The notes under the pieces are model-generated. The model had not been told where the DNA came from. It did no database searches and saw nothing but the letters and a program-made list of their open reading frames with translations. Below, piece after piece: positions 47,538 to 56,787 of a stretch of 64,000 nucleotides of DNA. Within the stretch, counting starts at the first letter, position 1. Each line of letters starts with the position of its first letter. Source of the stretch: Alphaproteobacteria bacterium (GTDB lineage Bacteria > Pseudomonadota > Alphaproteobacteria > Rhizobiales > GCA-2746425); the NCBI GenBank assembly GCA_024743215.1, contig JANSWZ010000014.1, forward strand, positions 22,964 to 86,963, written 5' to 3'. Position numbers and translations under genes: made by a program.

Positions 47538-48164
47538 TCAGTAATCGTCGCCGTGTTTTCCCATTCTGAACACCAATGAGCCGCGAACGCTGTGGGAATC
47601 CATATCGTCGAGGTCTTCAACATCGCCGTAATCTTCGTAGCGATACTCCAGCTTCGCAGCCACATGATCCGAAAACGCTTTCTCGACACCCGCACCTACA
47701 AAATAGCCAGATTCCCAGCTATCATCGAAATCAGATAGGCCCTTCGGGCACTTTACCTTGCCGCCGCATGCTCCAGAAATCTCCGCCTGGCTGAAACCCG
47801 CAACACCATACAGAAGCATAGAATGCATCGCCTTGAAGCCGGCCCTTGCGCCAATACCCCAAGAATTACCTATCTGGTATTCAAAGCCGCCATCGTAGAC
47901 GTCTTCCATCTCACCGACATCAAAATTACCAACGGCACCAACAATAAACTTGCTGTTTGGCACAGCAAAATCATAGCCAGCCTCGGCAAAACCATAGGCC
48001 TCTAAATCACTTTCGCCGCGCGCAAATTTGCCCGCGCCACCAAGTGCAAAATAAGGCCCACCCCAGACATCAAGATTATCTGTTGCATGCGCGGAAAAGC
48101 TCAATGCCCCGATGATCGCAACGAGTGACACGGTTGATAAAAAGCTTGTCTTGCTGGTGTTCAT
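47538..48164 (-). CDS. Outer-membrane beta-barrel protein (Omp25-like)
   Basis: A 208-residue protein with a Sec signal (MNTSKTSFLSTVSLVAIIGALSFSAHA). Eight alternating beta strands include AYGFAEAGYDFA, IVGAVGNFDVG, WGIGARAGFKA, LYGVAGFSQAEI, GYFVGAGVEKAF, AAKLEYRYEDYGD and the terminal SHSVRGSLVFRMG. This is the OmpA-like eight-stranded barrel of Rhizobiales Omp25/Omp31 proteins. Two cysteines flank a GGKVKCPKG loop, probably a surface disulfide. A degenerate copy of its second half lies immediately upstream (48252-48615). Confidence 0.82.
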   Translation of the reverse strand: MNTSKTSFLSTVSLVAIIGALSFSAHATDNLDVWGGPYFALGGAGKFARGESDLEAYGFAEAGYDFAVPNSKFIVGAVGNFDVGEMEDVYDGGFEYQIGNSWGIGARAGFKAMHSMLLYGVAGFSQAEISGACGGKVKCPKGLSDFDDSWESGYFVGAGVEKAFSDHVAAKLEYRYEDYGDVEDLDDMDSHSVRGSLVFRMGKHGDDY

Positions 48165-48251
48165 GATGTCCTCAAACTCTGTTGCTGTAGGCGTAACACA
48201 ACTCAACTGTAGCCCATACACCCGATTCAGCAAAATGGCCGGTTCAAACGA

Positions 48252-48615
48252 TCAGTAATCGTCGCCGTGTTTTCCCATTCTGAACACCAATGAGCCGCGA
48301 ACGCTATGGGAATTCATGTGATCGAGACATTCAAAATCGCCGTAAACTTCGAAGCGATATTCCAGCTTCGCGGCCACATGATCCGAAAACGCTTTCTCGG
48401 CACCTGCGCCTACGAAAAAGCCGGATTTCCATCTTTCGGCATAATCATCCACGGCAATCGGGCATTTTTTCCATCTCGGAAACGACACTCATCAGAGATC
48501 TCCGCCTGAGTAAACCCAGCAACACCATACAGGAGCAATGAATGCATCGTCTTGAAGCCGACTTTTGCGCCAACACACCAAATATCGCTTATCCGGTATT
48601 CAAAGCCGCTCCGGA
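48252..48615 (-). pseudogene. Truncated, frameshifted copy of the Omp25-like gene
   Basis: This segment repeats the second half of the neighbouring barrel gene, including about 12 bases beyond its stop. The first part (FEYRIS...LLYGVAGFTQAEIS) is in one frame. The last part (GFFVGAGAEKAFSDHVAAKLEYR... to MGKHGDDY) is in another, and the shift falls around 48465-48500, where a run of six T (48465-48470) occurs. The signal peptide and first strands are missing, and the homology ends abruptly near 48615, 70 bases from the GGDEF-EAL stop. It is a direct partial duplicate, not a gene that can make a barrel. Confidence 0.85.
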
Positions 48616-48686
48616 ATTCGCGGCTCTTTTCGCGCGGTCTGCAGGTTCCGTTGTTCCGGTCATTCAAAAATTGCAGCAACCAATCG

Positions 48687-50747
48687 TCAGGCAACTTTCC
48701 GAAGGCCACGTTCAATTTCAAAGCATCTGTTTGCCAACGCATCGCCAGACACCGCCTCGCTGAACAAAAAACCCTGGACCTGATCACAGCCTTGAGACTC
48801 CAACCAGTTGAGCTGCTCATACGTTTCAACGCCTTCGGCAACAGTGGTTGCACCAATCTGATTGGCAAGTGCGAGAATGAGTTTCAGCAGCGGACCCGTC
48901 ATGGGAAGTTTTTGGACAAAGCTTTTATCCATCTTGATGCATTTCAGCGGAAACCGGGAAATATGAACCAGATTTGAATATCCGGTGCCAAAATCATCAA
49001 GCGCCAGGCGGAATCCAAGCTCGTTGATTCTATGAACCTTCTCGGATACTTCCGCATCGTCACCAAACAGGGATGTTTCTGTAATTTCCAGTTCCAGACG
49101 ACTTGTCGGAAAATCAATTTCCGCAGCCATGTCTTCAAACAAGGACACAAAATCCGGATCCTGAAACTGTTTTGGAGACACATTCACGGATAGATCAATG
49201 TCAAAACCCTGACGATGCCAAATGCCCAATTGCCTGCAGGCACGTTTGAGCACAAAGGCACCAAGCTCATCAATAACGCCCATTTCTTCGCAAACAGGAA
49301 TGAATTGATCAGGTGGAATGAAACCGCGCTCTGGATGATCCCAACGCAACAGGGTTTCTGCCGAAAGAACCCTTCCCTGTCTGATATCAAGGCGCGGCTG
49401 GAAGTGAAGTGCGAAGGCCTTCTTCTCAATGGCTTTCTTAATCTCAACTTCAAGCCAGCTGCGCTCAAGCACTTCCGCCCCCAATGCCTTTCCGAAAACC
49501 GTATAGCGGTTTCTACCGGACCGTTTGGAGTGATAAAGCGCAACATCAGCCTGCTTCATTGTTTCAGACCAGTTCCCTCTGGCACCACCTTCAAATATTG
49601 AAACACCGATACTTGCCGTCACATTCAATTGAACAGATCCACAATCGACCGGCTTGAGCAACTCTTCACGAATTGCCTCAAGCAATTCGTGAAGCGCGGT
49701 TCGGTCTTTCAAATCCTTGATCAGCACGACGAATTCGTCGCCACCCATCCGGGCCAGAATATCTGTGTGCCCAATTTGCGCCTGCACACGCAGGGTAAAC
49801 GTCCGCAAAATTGTATCCCCCACTTCATGCCCAAAGGAATCATTAACCTGCTTGAACCTGTCAACATCCAGAAACAACAGCGCATGGCTTGCACCTTCTG
49901 ACTCTGTGTTCGCGCTGATTTTCTCCTGCTGAAGTTGCATGAATGAACGGTTATAGCATCCGGTAAGCTGGTCACGGCTTGCCAGATAACTTGCCTTGTC
50001 TCTGGCAGTCTTCAACTCGCTCACATCAACGGCAGTGACCAGAAGCGCGCTTTCACCAGTTGCAGCATCCAGGCAGCGTTTGACGCTGAGATCAAACCAT
50101 TTTGTGCCAAATGAAGTGCTCATTTTTGCGACGCGTTGACTTGCGCCCCGCACTTCCCAGTCAGCCTGCATATGCAGAAAATCTCCAAGCTGACAAAAGA
50201 GGTCACTGAATCCGGACACATTGGTGGGCAATGCATTGCGTGCCGCCGGGTTCATATACAGTGGAGCACCTTCAATCGAATAAAGGGTAATCATCACATC
50301 GGTGTGCAGAAGAGCTTCCGTACTGCGCAAGGTTTCGGGTTCTTCCTCGCGTTCCCCGGTAACCTCGCACATCATGGCCATGCGGCCATCTGGCAGGACG
50401 TAGCCTGTGTATTGAATTTTGACTGTAACAGGCTCTCCATTTGGATAGAGCGTCCAGAACTCAGAGAACTCGGCATCACTGTCACTAAAGTCAGCCTGAA
50501 ATTGTCGGAGCCGTTTGGCAACCGATAAGGACATGCCTTCTGCCAGATTGCGCGCGCTCAGTTCTTCCTCATTCTCCGCCTTCCAGATCGCGCAGGCAGC
50601 TTCATTCGCGTATGCGATACAATTGTTATCTGTATCGTAAACCCAGACAGGCGTTTTCAACCGCCTTGCCAATGCGAACGGGTCCGCCAAAACGGATGAT
50701 TGGTGAGGAGGCTTCTTAGATATCATTGCAGTTGAGGGTGCTGACAT
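48687..50747 (-). CDS. PAS-PAS-GGDEF-EAL signalling protein
   Basis: A 686-residue cytoplasmic protein: two PAS-like sensor domains (about residues 20-130 and 140-250), a diguanylate-cyclase domain with intact MGGDEFVVL near residue 338, and an EAL phosphodiesterase domain (about 440-686). The EAL signature reads ETLLRW, with threonine replacing the alanine; LEITE, LDDFGTGYSN and EGVET residues are kept. It may make and degrade cyclic-di-GMP, controlling attachment; the curli-type genes in this window would be a fitting output, but this is inference. No transmembrane segment is seen. Monocistronic. Confidence 0.93.
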   Translation of the reverse strand: MSAPSTAMISKKPPHQSSVLADPFALARRLKTPVWVYDTDNNCIAYANEAACAIWKAENEEELSARNLAEGMSLSVAKRLRQFQADFSDSDAEFSEFWTLYPNGEPVTVKIQYTGYVLPDGRMAMMCEVTGEREEEPETLRSTEALLHTDVMITLYSIEGAPLYMNPAARNALPTNVSGFSDLFCQLGDFLHMQADWEVRGASQRVAKMSTSFGTKWFDLSVKRCLDAATGESALLVTAVDVSELKTARDKASYLASRDQLTGCYNRSFMQLQQEKISANTESEGASHALLFLDVDRFKQVNDSFGHEVGDTILRTFTLRVQAQIGHTDILARMGGDEFVVLIKDLKDRTALHELLEAIREELLKPVDCGSVQLNVTASIGVSIFEGGARGNWSETMKQADVALYHSKRSGRNRYTVFGKALGAEVLERSWLEVEIKKAIEKKAFALHFQPRLDIRQGRVLSAETLLRWDHPERGFIPPDQFIPVCEEMGVIDELGAFVLKRACRQLGIWHRQGFDIDLSVNVSPKQFQDPDFVSLFEDMAAEIDFPTSRLELEITETSLFGDDAEVSEKVHRINELGFRLALDDFGTGYSNLVHISRFPLKCIKMDKSFVQKLPMTGPLLKLILALANQIGATTVAEGVETYEQLNWLESQGCDQVQGFLFSEAVSGDALANRCFEIERGLRKVA

Positions 50748-51234
50748 GTCGAGCCGACCAAACCAGACCGGCTACTTGCCTGCAGAACATCTGGTCGCGC
50801 GCCACATATGACGCAGATCTACTCTGTACCCGTTTCCAGAGCCACTTCTATAACTGATCTGGCACCAGCAATGTTTGATGATCATATGAATTTCTCCCCA
50901 ACCGTAGGGGCGGAGTATGTGTTGGCGGCGTTAAGCAACCGTAACACCTCAAATCAACACTTCAGTTTAAAGCTATTAATTGGTTAAACCATAGGACGGC
51001 TTAAAACTGACATGAAACAGTCCGGACAACAAAACTCCAACGCTCATCCATCAATACGGGTGCATTACGAAGCCGTAATTTGCAGTTGAAAATCAACTCA
51101 AATACAGCAATTACGTGTTGCGATGAAATCGATCCATCTGCACGTTTTACCTCTTGCTCATACGCCATGATTCATCCGCAATCATCCTTGAATTAAGATC
51201 CGCAGCCTTTCTTGCGCACCTATAGGAGATTCAT
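50748..51234. other. Intergenic region with a nested inverted repeat
   Basis: This 487-base divergent gap contains promoters for the signalling gene and the hydrolase gene. The most structured part is 51074-51115, a CGTAATT...AATTACG pair enclosing GTTGA-AAA-ATCAAC-like arms. It could be an operator or a short RNA hairpin. I find no tRNA or small RNA gene. Confidence 0.35.
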
Positions 51235-52017
51235 ATGCTTGGTTCGTCCACTGTCGGTAAGGATACCGGACCGATCACGGTTTTCCTCCATGCGGTCGGC
51301 ATCTCGGCCTGGATGTGGAAACCTGTGATCGCGGCGTTGCCGGGCAGCCGCGCCTTGCTCATCGATCTTCCTGGCCATGGAGACAGCAATCACATTCCAT
51401 GGGCCTCGCTTGAGGACACCGCACAACAGGTGGCTGCTACCATCGACCAGCATCATAAGGGTGAAGACCTACACATCGTCGGGCTTTCTCTTGGGTCTTA
51501 TGTGGGCATGACCCTGCTGGCCCAGCGGCCTGAAGCCTACAAAACGGCCATGCTCAGCGGTATGCATGCGGGCGGCATGCCGAAAAAATGGCAAATGAAA
51601 CTGATCACGCTGTTCACCGCTCCCTTAGCGGCACGCCCGTTCTTTGCGCGTAAGACAGCGCACATGCTTGGCGGCGGTGATGCCGATATTGAGGGCTTTG
51701 TAGCAGAAGCAGGCCGCACGAATTCAACAGCGTTTCGGCGCGCTACCAACAACGTCGTGGATTATGAGTTGCCGGAAAATGTGGACCAGATCCGCGCCCG
51801 CCTGCTCGTCACGGCCGGGAGCAAGGAACATGCATTAATACGCAACGCGCTGGAGGACATCACAAAGCGAATTCCGCAAGCTCAAGCCCTGGAAGTTCCA
51901 GATGTCGGCCATGGCTGGTCCAGTGAAAAGCCACAGCTTTTCGCTCAAACCTTGCGCGAACACATTGACGGTTCCAAAATGGAGGCAGCCAGACTTCAAT
52001 CCCGATCGAAAGCTTGA
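51235..52017 (+). CDS. Alpha/beta hydrolase
   Basis: The 260-residue cytoplasmic hydrolase has the fold motifs TVFLHAVGISAWMWKPVI, IDLPGHGDS and the nucleophile elbow GLSLGSYVGM (near residue 85). A GHGWSSEKPQ histidine lies near residue 225. It resembles small esterases or lactonases. A TATAGGAG site precedes the ATG. Its TGA overlaps a TTG start of the next gene by 4 bases. Substrate unknown. Confidence 0.82.
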   Translation: MLGSSTVGKDTGPITVFLHAVGISAWMWKPVIAALPGSRALLIDLPGHGDSNHIPWASLEDTAQQVAATIDQHHKGEDLHIVGLSLGSYVGMTLLAQRPEAYKTAMLSGMHAGGMPKKWQMKLITLFTAPLAARPFFARKTAHMLGGGDADIEGFVAEAGRTNSTAFRRATNNVVDYELPENVDQIRARLLVTAGSKEHALIRNALEDITKRIPQAQALEVPDVGHGWSSEKPQLFAQTLREHIDGSKMEAARLQSRSKA

Positions 52018-52544
52018 AATCAGTGAAGCCGATTTCCGATCTCCGCCAAGCAATCAGACAGTGGGACGGAAAATCCGCTGCATTGATGAGGCAAATCTAT
52101 GATGCCAATTGTGGGTCCTCAAATTTCGCCTCTACTTTGGCGGCGCTCCTGGCAGAACAAGACTATCAGCGCGGAGCATCCTGGCTGTTAAAGCATCATA
52201 TCGACAATGGACATGCTGTGAAACGCGATGACGCGCAGGTTTGCTACACCAGTCTAGACCAACTGACCCATTGGGAGACACAGCTGCACATCTTGCAGAC
52301 CATGCACGCATTGCCCATCGATGCCGCCCACAAAGCGGCGGTTCACCGTTTCCTGACAAAAAATGTGACATCGACAAAGACACTTATTCGTGCCTGGTCT
52401 TACACCGGCTTTGTCATTCTGGCCTGCCAGCACGAGGAATATCGTGCAGAAGCCCAGATGCTTCTGGAGCAAGCCAAACAGCTGGAGACCGCTGGGTCAA
52501 TCAAGGTCAGAATAAGAAGAGGTCTGGAGGAACTGGCCGCATAA
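52014..52544 (+). CDS. Hypothetical helical protein
   Basis: A soluble protein of 176 residues from a TTG at 52014 (overlapping the hydrolase stop) or 152 from an ATG at 52086. It is all-helical, with HEAT-like pieces (FASTLAALLAEQDYQRGASWLLKHHIDNG, HILQTMHALP, KTLIRAWSYTGFVILACQ, AEAQMLLEQAKQL). Suggestive of a small adaptor or repeat protein that works with the co-encoded hydrolase. No named family recognised. Confidence 0.6.
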   Translation: MKSVKPISDLRQAIRQWDGKSAALMRQIYDANCGSSNFASTLAALLAEQDYQRGASWLLKHHIDNGHAVKRDDAQVCYTSLDQLTHWETQLHILQTMHALPIDAAHKAAVHRFLTKNVTSTKTLIRAWSYTGFVILACQHEEYRAEAQMLLEQAKQLETAGSIKVRIRRGLEELAA

Positions 52545-52659
52545 GACATGCCTGGTGAGTTTGCCCAAATGGCCCTGGCGCGACGCATCGCCAAATCGGC
52601 ACTCTTGGAGCCACGTACGCCCCATGCTAGTTTCATGAAAACGGTGAGGGGGACGCGCA

Positions 52660-53658
52660 ATGGACAATGAGGCCAAGTTTGGAAGCGAGGATGCCCGTGG
52701 AAATTGGGCACCGGACAAGCCCGTCAGCTATGGTCCGGCTTTTGCTTGGCCACCACAACCAAAAGCTCTGCTGAAATGGTTTTTCGGCTTCCCAGGTTAT
52801 CTGTTCCCCTGGAATGTGTTCTACGCCATCGCGGCCATACTCATCTGGATGTTTCTGACACCGCCCCTTGAAACCATGAAGACCTTTTCATTTGGCTGGG
52901 CGGCTGTGATCCTAGCCCGCAACTATGTGCTGGCACTTGCGGTTTATGGCGCGTGGCACCTCTGGCTTTATGTGTGGCGCAAGCAGAATACGACTTTCAA
53001 ATATAACCGTAACTGGCCAAAGGAAGATTCCTCTGTCTTCCTGTTCAAAAATCAGACGCTCGACAATATGTTCTGGTCTCTCGCCAGTGGCGTTCCAATC
53101 TGGACAGCCTATGAAGTGCTGCTTCTATGGGCCTATGCAAATGGCATGATCTCATTTGTCAGCTTTGGCGAGCACCCAGTCGGCTTTATCGCGCTCTTCT
53201 TTCTCGTGCCTCTCATTCATGAGGTCGGGTTCTATTGCGCCCACCGTCTGCTGCATTGGCCACCTCTTTACCGGATTGCCCACAAGCTGCACCATCGCAA
53301 CACCAATCCCGGGCCGTGGTCTGGCCTTTCCATGCACCCAATCGAGCATGTGTTATATTTTTCCACGATCCTGCTGTTCTTTTTCATCCCATCCCACCCG
53401 ATTCACATGATCAATCTGGCATCACGTCTGGGCGTCGCCCCGGCACAGGGACATACCGGATTTGATCGCATTGTCGTTTCGGACGACGGGGCAAGTGTGG
53501 ATGCGTCCTACTATGCGCACTATCTGCATCACAAATATTTCGAGGTGAACTACTCAGATGGAATGGTGCCGTTGGATAAATGGTTCGGATCATTCCACGA
53601 CGGCACTCCGGAAGCCAATGAAGCCATGAAAGCCCGCCGCTTGCGGCGCGGCGTCTAG
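52660..53658 (+). CDS. Sterol desaturase/fatty-acid hydroxylase family protein
   Basis: The 332-residue membrane protein has hydrophobic segments near residues 45, 75, 135 and 220. The di-iron histidine clusters are HEVGFYCAHRLLHW, HKLHHRN, HPIEH and HYLHHKYFEVNY. These proteins hydroxylate or desaturate lipid chains using oxygen and a b5-type donor. The substrate is unknown; an ornithine lipid, sterol or carotenoid are possible. It converges with the hps-type operon. Confidence 0.88.
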   Translation: MDNEAKFGSEDARGNWAPDKPVSYGPAFAWPPQPKALLKWFFGFPGYLFPWNVFYAIAAILIWMFLTPPLETMKTFSFGWAAVILARNYVLALAVYGAWHLWLYVWRKQNTTFKYNRNWPKEDSSVFLFKNQTLDNMFWSLASGVPIWTAYEVLLLWAYANGMISFVSFGEHPVGFIALFFLVPLIHEVGFYCAHRLLHWPPLYRIAHKLHHRNTNPGPWSGLSMHPIEHVLYFSTILLFFFIPSHPIHMINLASRLGVAPAQGHTGFDRIVVSDDGASVDASYYAHYLHHKYFEVNYSDGMVPLDKWFGSFHDGTPEANEAMKARRLRRGV

Positions 53659-53727
53659 AGATTTCGGGCTTATAGCGCAGCGTCTGGGCATTCCGGGTCT
53701 GCCGCACGGCCTTAGGGCATTGCTGTC

Positions 53728-54717
53728 CTAGGGAGCCAATATAATCTTGGGCGCAGCAGCCTGCCCGCTTTTAATCTCGTCAAACGCTGCAGGACCATCC
53801 GCGAGGGGTCTTGTATCAGGCCAGTCGAGAGATCCCAGATCGCCGTCAAAAATAGCTTTAGCAGTCTCCCGGAAATCCTGCTGAGTGTAGGTGTATGTAC
53901 CGATGAAAGTGATTTCCTGAAGCGTCGCACGTCGCACATCCACACCACCACTGGCAGAGCCAAGGCCAATATGGCTGATAACGCCGCCCGGCTTCACTTT
54001 GGCGAAGGCGGCTTTACGTGTCGCCTCAAAGCCAACGCCATCGATCACCAGATCAACCGCATCCGGTCCGGACTCACTTGTCGGATCATACACCTTGAAC
54101 GGACCGCTTTGCGCAACGATCGCGCGCCGCGCCGGGTTCGTCTCTGCAACCCAAATGTCTGACGCACCCTTTGCCGCCAGCACCAATGCAGCCCCAAGAC
54201 CAATCGCACCACCACCAAGGACCAGACAACTGGCCTGCGATATCGGCCCGTCAAGAACTCGGCTTCCCAACCGCACAGCGTGCCAGCCACAAGCCAAAGG
54301 CTCGGCAAGCGACGCCTTTTCGCTTGAGAGGCCGTCTGGAATAACCACCAGATTGCCGGTGGGCATCGTCAGCAATTCCGCAAAAGCGCCCTGTCGCGGC
54401 GGCATGGAAATGATCTCACGTTTGGCGCAAAGGTTTTCACGGCCACTTTTGCAGACAGAACAAACGCCGCACGCAACAAGAGGATTGACCGTGACGCGTT
54501 GACCTTTCAAAGGCCCGTCAATGACAAGACCTGCCGCTTCGTGACCCAGAATAAGCGGCGCGGGACGGCGCTCATCATGCCCGGCCCAGGCATGCATGTC
54601 CGATCCGCAAATGCCAACATGCTCAATTCTGATCAGGCAATCATCATCTGCGCGGAAAGGATCGGGCATATCTTGCAGAGCCAGTTGTTCCGGGCCGTTG
54701 TAAACCAGTGCCTTCAT
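53728..54717 (-). CDS. hpsP: Zinc-dependent alcohol dehydrogenase (HpsP-like)
   Basis: A 329-residue medium-chain dehydrogenase. The catalytic zinc is in GICGSDMHAW (near 35) and GHEAAG. The structural zinc cysteines are in CGVCSVCKSGRENLC, and the cofactor fold follows at VLGGGAIGLGAALVLAAKG. It belongs to the sorbitol/threonine-dehydrogenase-like group. Last gene of the operon, overlapping the SDR gene by 4 bases. In clusters for 2,3-dihydroxypropane-1-sulfonate (DHPS), HpsO and HpsP interconvert stereoisomers at C2. The symbol rests on gene order and family. Confidence 0.7.
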   Translation of the reverse strand: MKALVYNGPEQLALQDMPDPFRADDDCLIRIEHVGICGSDMHAWAGHDERRPAPLILGHEAAGLVIDGPLKGQRVTVNPLVACGVCSVCKSGRENLCAKREIISMPPRQGAFAELLTMPTGNLVVIPDGLSSEKASLAEPLACGWHAVRLGSRVLDGPISQASCLVLGGGAIGLGAALVLAAKGASDIWVAETNPARRAIVAQSGPFKVYDPTSESGPDAVDLVIDGVGFEATRKAAFAKVKPGGVISHIGLGSASGGVDVRRATLQEITFIGTYTYTQQDFRETAKAIFDGDLGSLDWPDTRPLADGPAAFDEIKSGQAAAPKIILAP

Positions 54718-55466
54718 TTTGCAGTAAAGCCTCCATCCACAAACAGAATTTGGCCGGTCACATAAGCGCTGGCATCAGAGCTTAGGAACAGGGTCGGCCC
54801 GACCAGATCAGCCATTGTTCCATTGCGGCCTATGCAGGTTTGAGCCGCATTGCGTGCTGCCAGTTCCGGATTATCAAACACCGGCCCTGTAAGTTCTGTC
54901 GGGAAGAAACCAGGTGCCAATGCATTGGCGGTGATGCCAGCGCTTGACCAGGCTTCAGCCATTGCTCTCGTCATCTGCCCAACGCCGCCCTTGGAGGCTC
55001 CATAGGCAATGCCGCCTGGAAAGGCCCGTTCAGTTTGCAACGACGCGAAGTTGATAATGCGGCCCCAGCCCTTGTTCCGCATGGCAGGCACCAAAGCCTT
55101 TGCCAGAAAAAATGGCGTCGACAGATTGAGATCAAGTGTCTGTTGCCACCCATCCAGTGTCACATCATCTGCCGGCTGCCTTGTATTGATGCCAGCAGCA
55201 TTGATCAAAATATCGGGCGCACCAAAAGGTTTGCTGGCCTGTTCTGCCACATCCGCCATGCGCGCAGGATCAGACAGATCGCAGGGCACAATGGCAGTGT
55301 TTCCGGTTGTTTCCGACTGCCAGTCTCGCAACGCGTCTTCGCGCCGGGCAAGCCCGACCACATTGGCACCTGCATCACTCAAAACGCTGGCCAGAGCCCG
55401 ACCGATGCCGGAACTCGCCCCGGTCACACAGGCAATCTTACCCTCAATATTGAAAACATCAGGCAT
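54714..55466 (-). CDS. hpsO: Short-chain dehydrogenase (HpsO-like)
   Basis: A 250-residue classical SDR. The cofactor motif is TGASSGIGRALA (residues 15-26), NAAG stands at about 89, the catalytic serine is in INFASLQTE and the tyrosine-lysine pair in YGASKGG. It ends with the typical ASAYVTGQILFVDGG. It lies between the HpsN-like gene and the zinc dehydrogenase in the same order as hpsNOP and would oxidise DHPS at C2. The substrate is not provable from sequence; a sugar alcohol is the alternative. Confidence 0.72.
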   Translation of the reverse strand: MPDVFNIEGKIACVTGASSGIGRALASVLSDAGANVVGLARREDALRDWQSETTGNTAIVPCDLSDPARMADVAEQASKPFGAPDILINAAGINTRQPADDVTLDGWQQTLDLNLSTPFFLAKALVPAMRNKGWGRIINFASLQTERAFPGGIAYGASKGGVGQMTRAMAEAWSSAGITANALAPGFFPTELTGPVFDNPELAARNAAQTCIGRNGTMADLVGPTLFLSSDASAYVTGQILFVDGGFTAK

Positions 55467-55470
55467 AAGG

Positions 55471-56787
55471 TCAGCCTGCCGTCAGGTCGAATTTCTCATC
55501 AGGAAAATACTTTTCCAGACGAATGTCTGCCGTCCGCGCGTGACCTTCCATACCCTCCAGCCGTGAAATCCGGGCCGTGGATTCTGCAACGGCCTTGGAG
55601 CCCTCACGCGTTACTTTCTGCCATGTAACCAGCTTCATATATTTATGGACCGACAGGCCACCGGTGTAACGTGCAGCGCCAGAAGTTGGCAAAACGTGAT
55701 TGGGCCCCGCAGCCTTGTCACCAAAAGCGACCGTGGTTTCTTCGCCCAAGAAAAGCGAACCGTAACATTGCAGTCGACCCAGGAACCAATCTGTGTCCGC
55801 CGTCTGCACATGCAGATGTTCCGGTGCAATCTCATCAGCAACCTGAGCCAGGCCCTCACGGTCTGGAACGACCATTACTTCTGCCATGTCACGCCAGGCT
55901 GCAGCTGCATTTTGCGCATTTAAGTCAGGTAACTCACTAATATATTGCGGCACCAATTCCATGACCTTTTCCGCCAGTGGCCTGTGTGTCGTTGCCAACC
56001 AAACCGGTGAATTGTAGCCATGCTCTGCCTGCCCGACCAGATCCCATGCCACAATATGCGGATCAGCGGTTTCATCCGCCAGGATCAGGCTATCCGTTGG
56101 GCCTGCGAACATATCAATCCCGACCCGGCCAAACAGAATCCGCTTGGCTTCGGCAACAAACTGATTGCCCGGTCCGACCAGAATATCGGACTTTGGCAGA
56201 CCAAAGAGACCAAATGCCATGGCAGCAATTCCCTGAACGCCGCCAAGCGCCAGAATGCTGTCAGCTCCGCACAAATCTGCGGTGTAAATGATCGCAGGTG
56301 CTATGCCAGTGTCTGGCCGCGGCGGTGAACAGGCCGTGATATGCCCGCAACCGGCAACCTTGGCCGTTGTCACTGTCATCAATGCTGAAGCGATGTGGCT
56401 GTAGCGACCACCTGGCGCGTAGCACCCGGCAGCCTGACAGGGAATGGCCTTTTGTCCGGCAATCAGGCCGGGGCGCAATTCAACTTGTGTATCCTTGATC
56501 GTCTCTTTCTGAGCTTCTGCAAAAATGCGCACATTGTCCCACGCGAACCGGATGTCATCTTTCAGCTTCTGCGAAACCTTTGCAGAAGCTGCATCAATCT
56601 CATCACGGGTCAGCACGACATTGCCATCATATTTATCAAACTTGGCAGCATAGCGCCGTGCTGCCTCGTCGCCGCCAGCCTCAATATCATCGAGAATGGC
56701 TTTCACAGTCGCGTTTACATCACCAGCATCATCAGTTGATTTCCGGTCGGCTTTCTTGAGATAGTCAATTGTCATTTTGGGTCTCAT
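55471..56787 (-). CDS. hpsN: Sulfopropanediol 3-dehydrogenase-like protein (HisD paralogue)
   Basis: The 438-residue protein belongs to the histidinol-dehydrogenase fold but is not in a his operon. It keeps the zinc and catalytic residues of the fold (GPNHVLPTSGAARYTGGLSVHKYMK near 355-380, with glutamate-histidine at EIAPEHLHV). The GGLSVHKYMK and EGMEGHARTADIR segments match HpsN, which oxidises (R)-DHPS twice at C3 to sulfolactate with NAD+. The gene follows a TRAP transporter and precedes SDR and zinc dehydrogenases, as in hpsKLMNOP. The ATG at 56787 overlaps the TRAP stop by 4 bases. Sulfolactate-degrading enzymes are not in the window. Confidence 0.75.
   Translation of the reverse strand: MRPKMTIDYLKKADRKSTDDAGDVNATVKAILDDIEAGGDEAARRYAAKFDKYDGNVVLTRDEIDAASAKVSQKLKDDIRFAWDNVRIFAEAQKETIKDTQVELRPGLIAGQKAIPCQAAGCYAPGGRYSHIASALMTVTTAKVAGCGHITACSPPRPDTGIAPAIIYTADLCGADSILALGGVQGIAAMAFGLFGLPKSDILVGPGNQFVAEAKRILFGRVGIDMFAGPTDSLILADETADPHIVAWDLVGQAEHGYNSPVWLATTHRPLAEKVMELVPQYISELPDLNAQNAAAAWRDMAEVMVVPDREGLAQVADEIAPEHLHVQTADTDWFLGRLQCYGSLFLGEETTVAFGDKAAGPNHVLPTSGAARYTGGLSVHKYMKLVTWQKVTREGSKAVAESTARISRLEGMEGHARTADIRLEKYFPDEKFDLTAG

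Noticed and set aside
55471..56787. Reading the HisD-fold gene as histidine biosynthesis
   Set aside because: No other his gene is present, and the C-terminal motifs and TRAP context match the HpsN-like branch.
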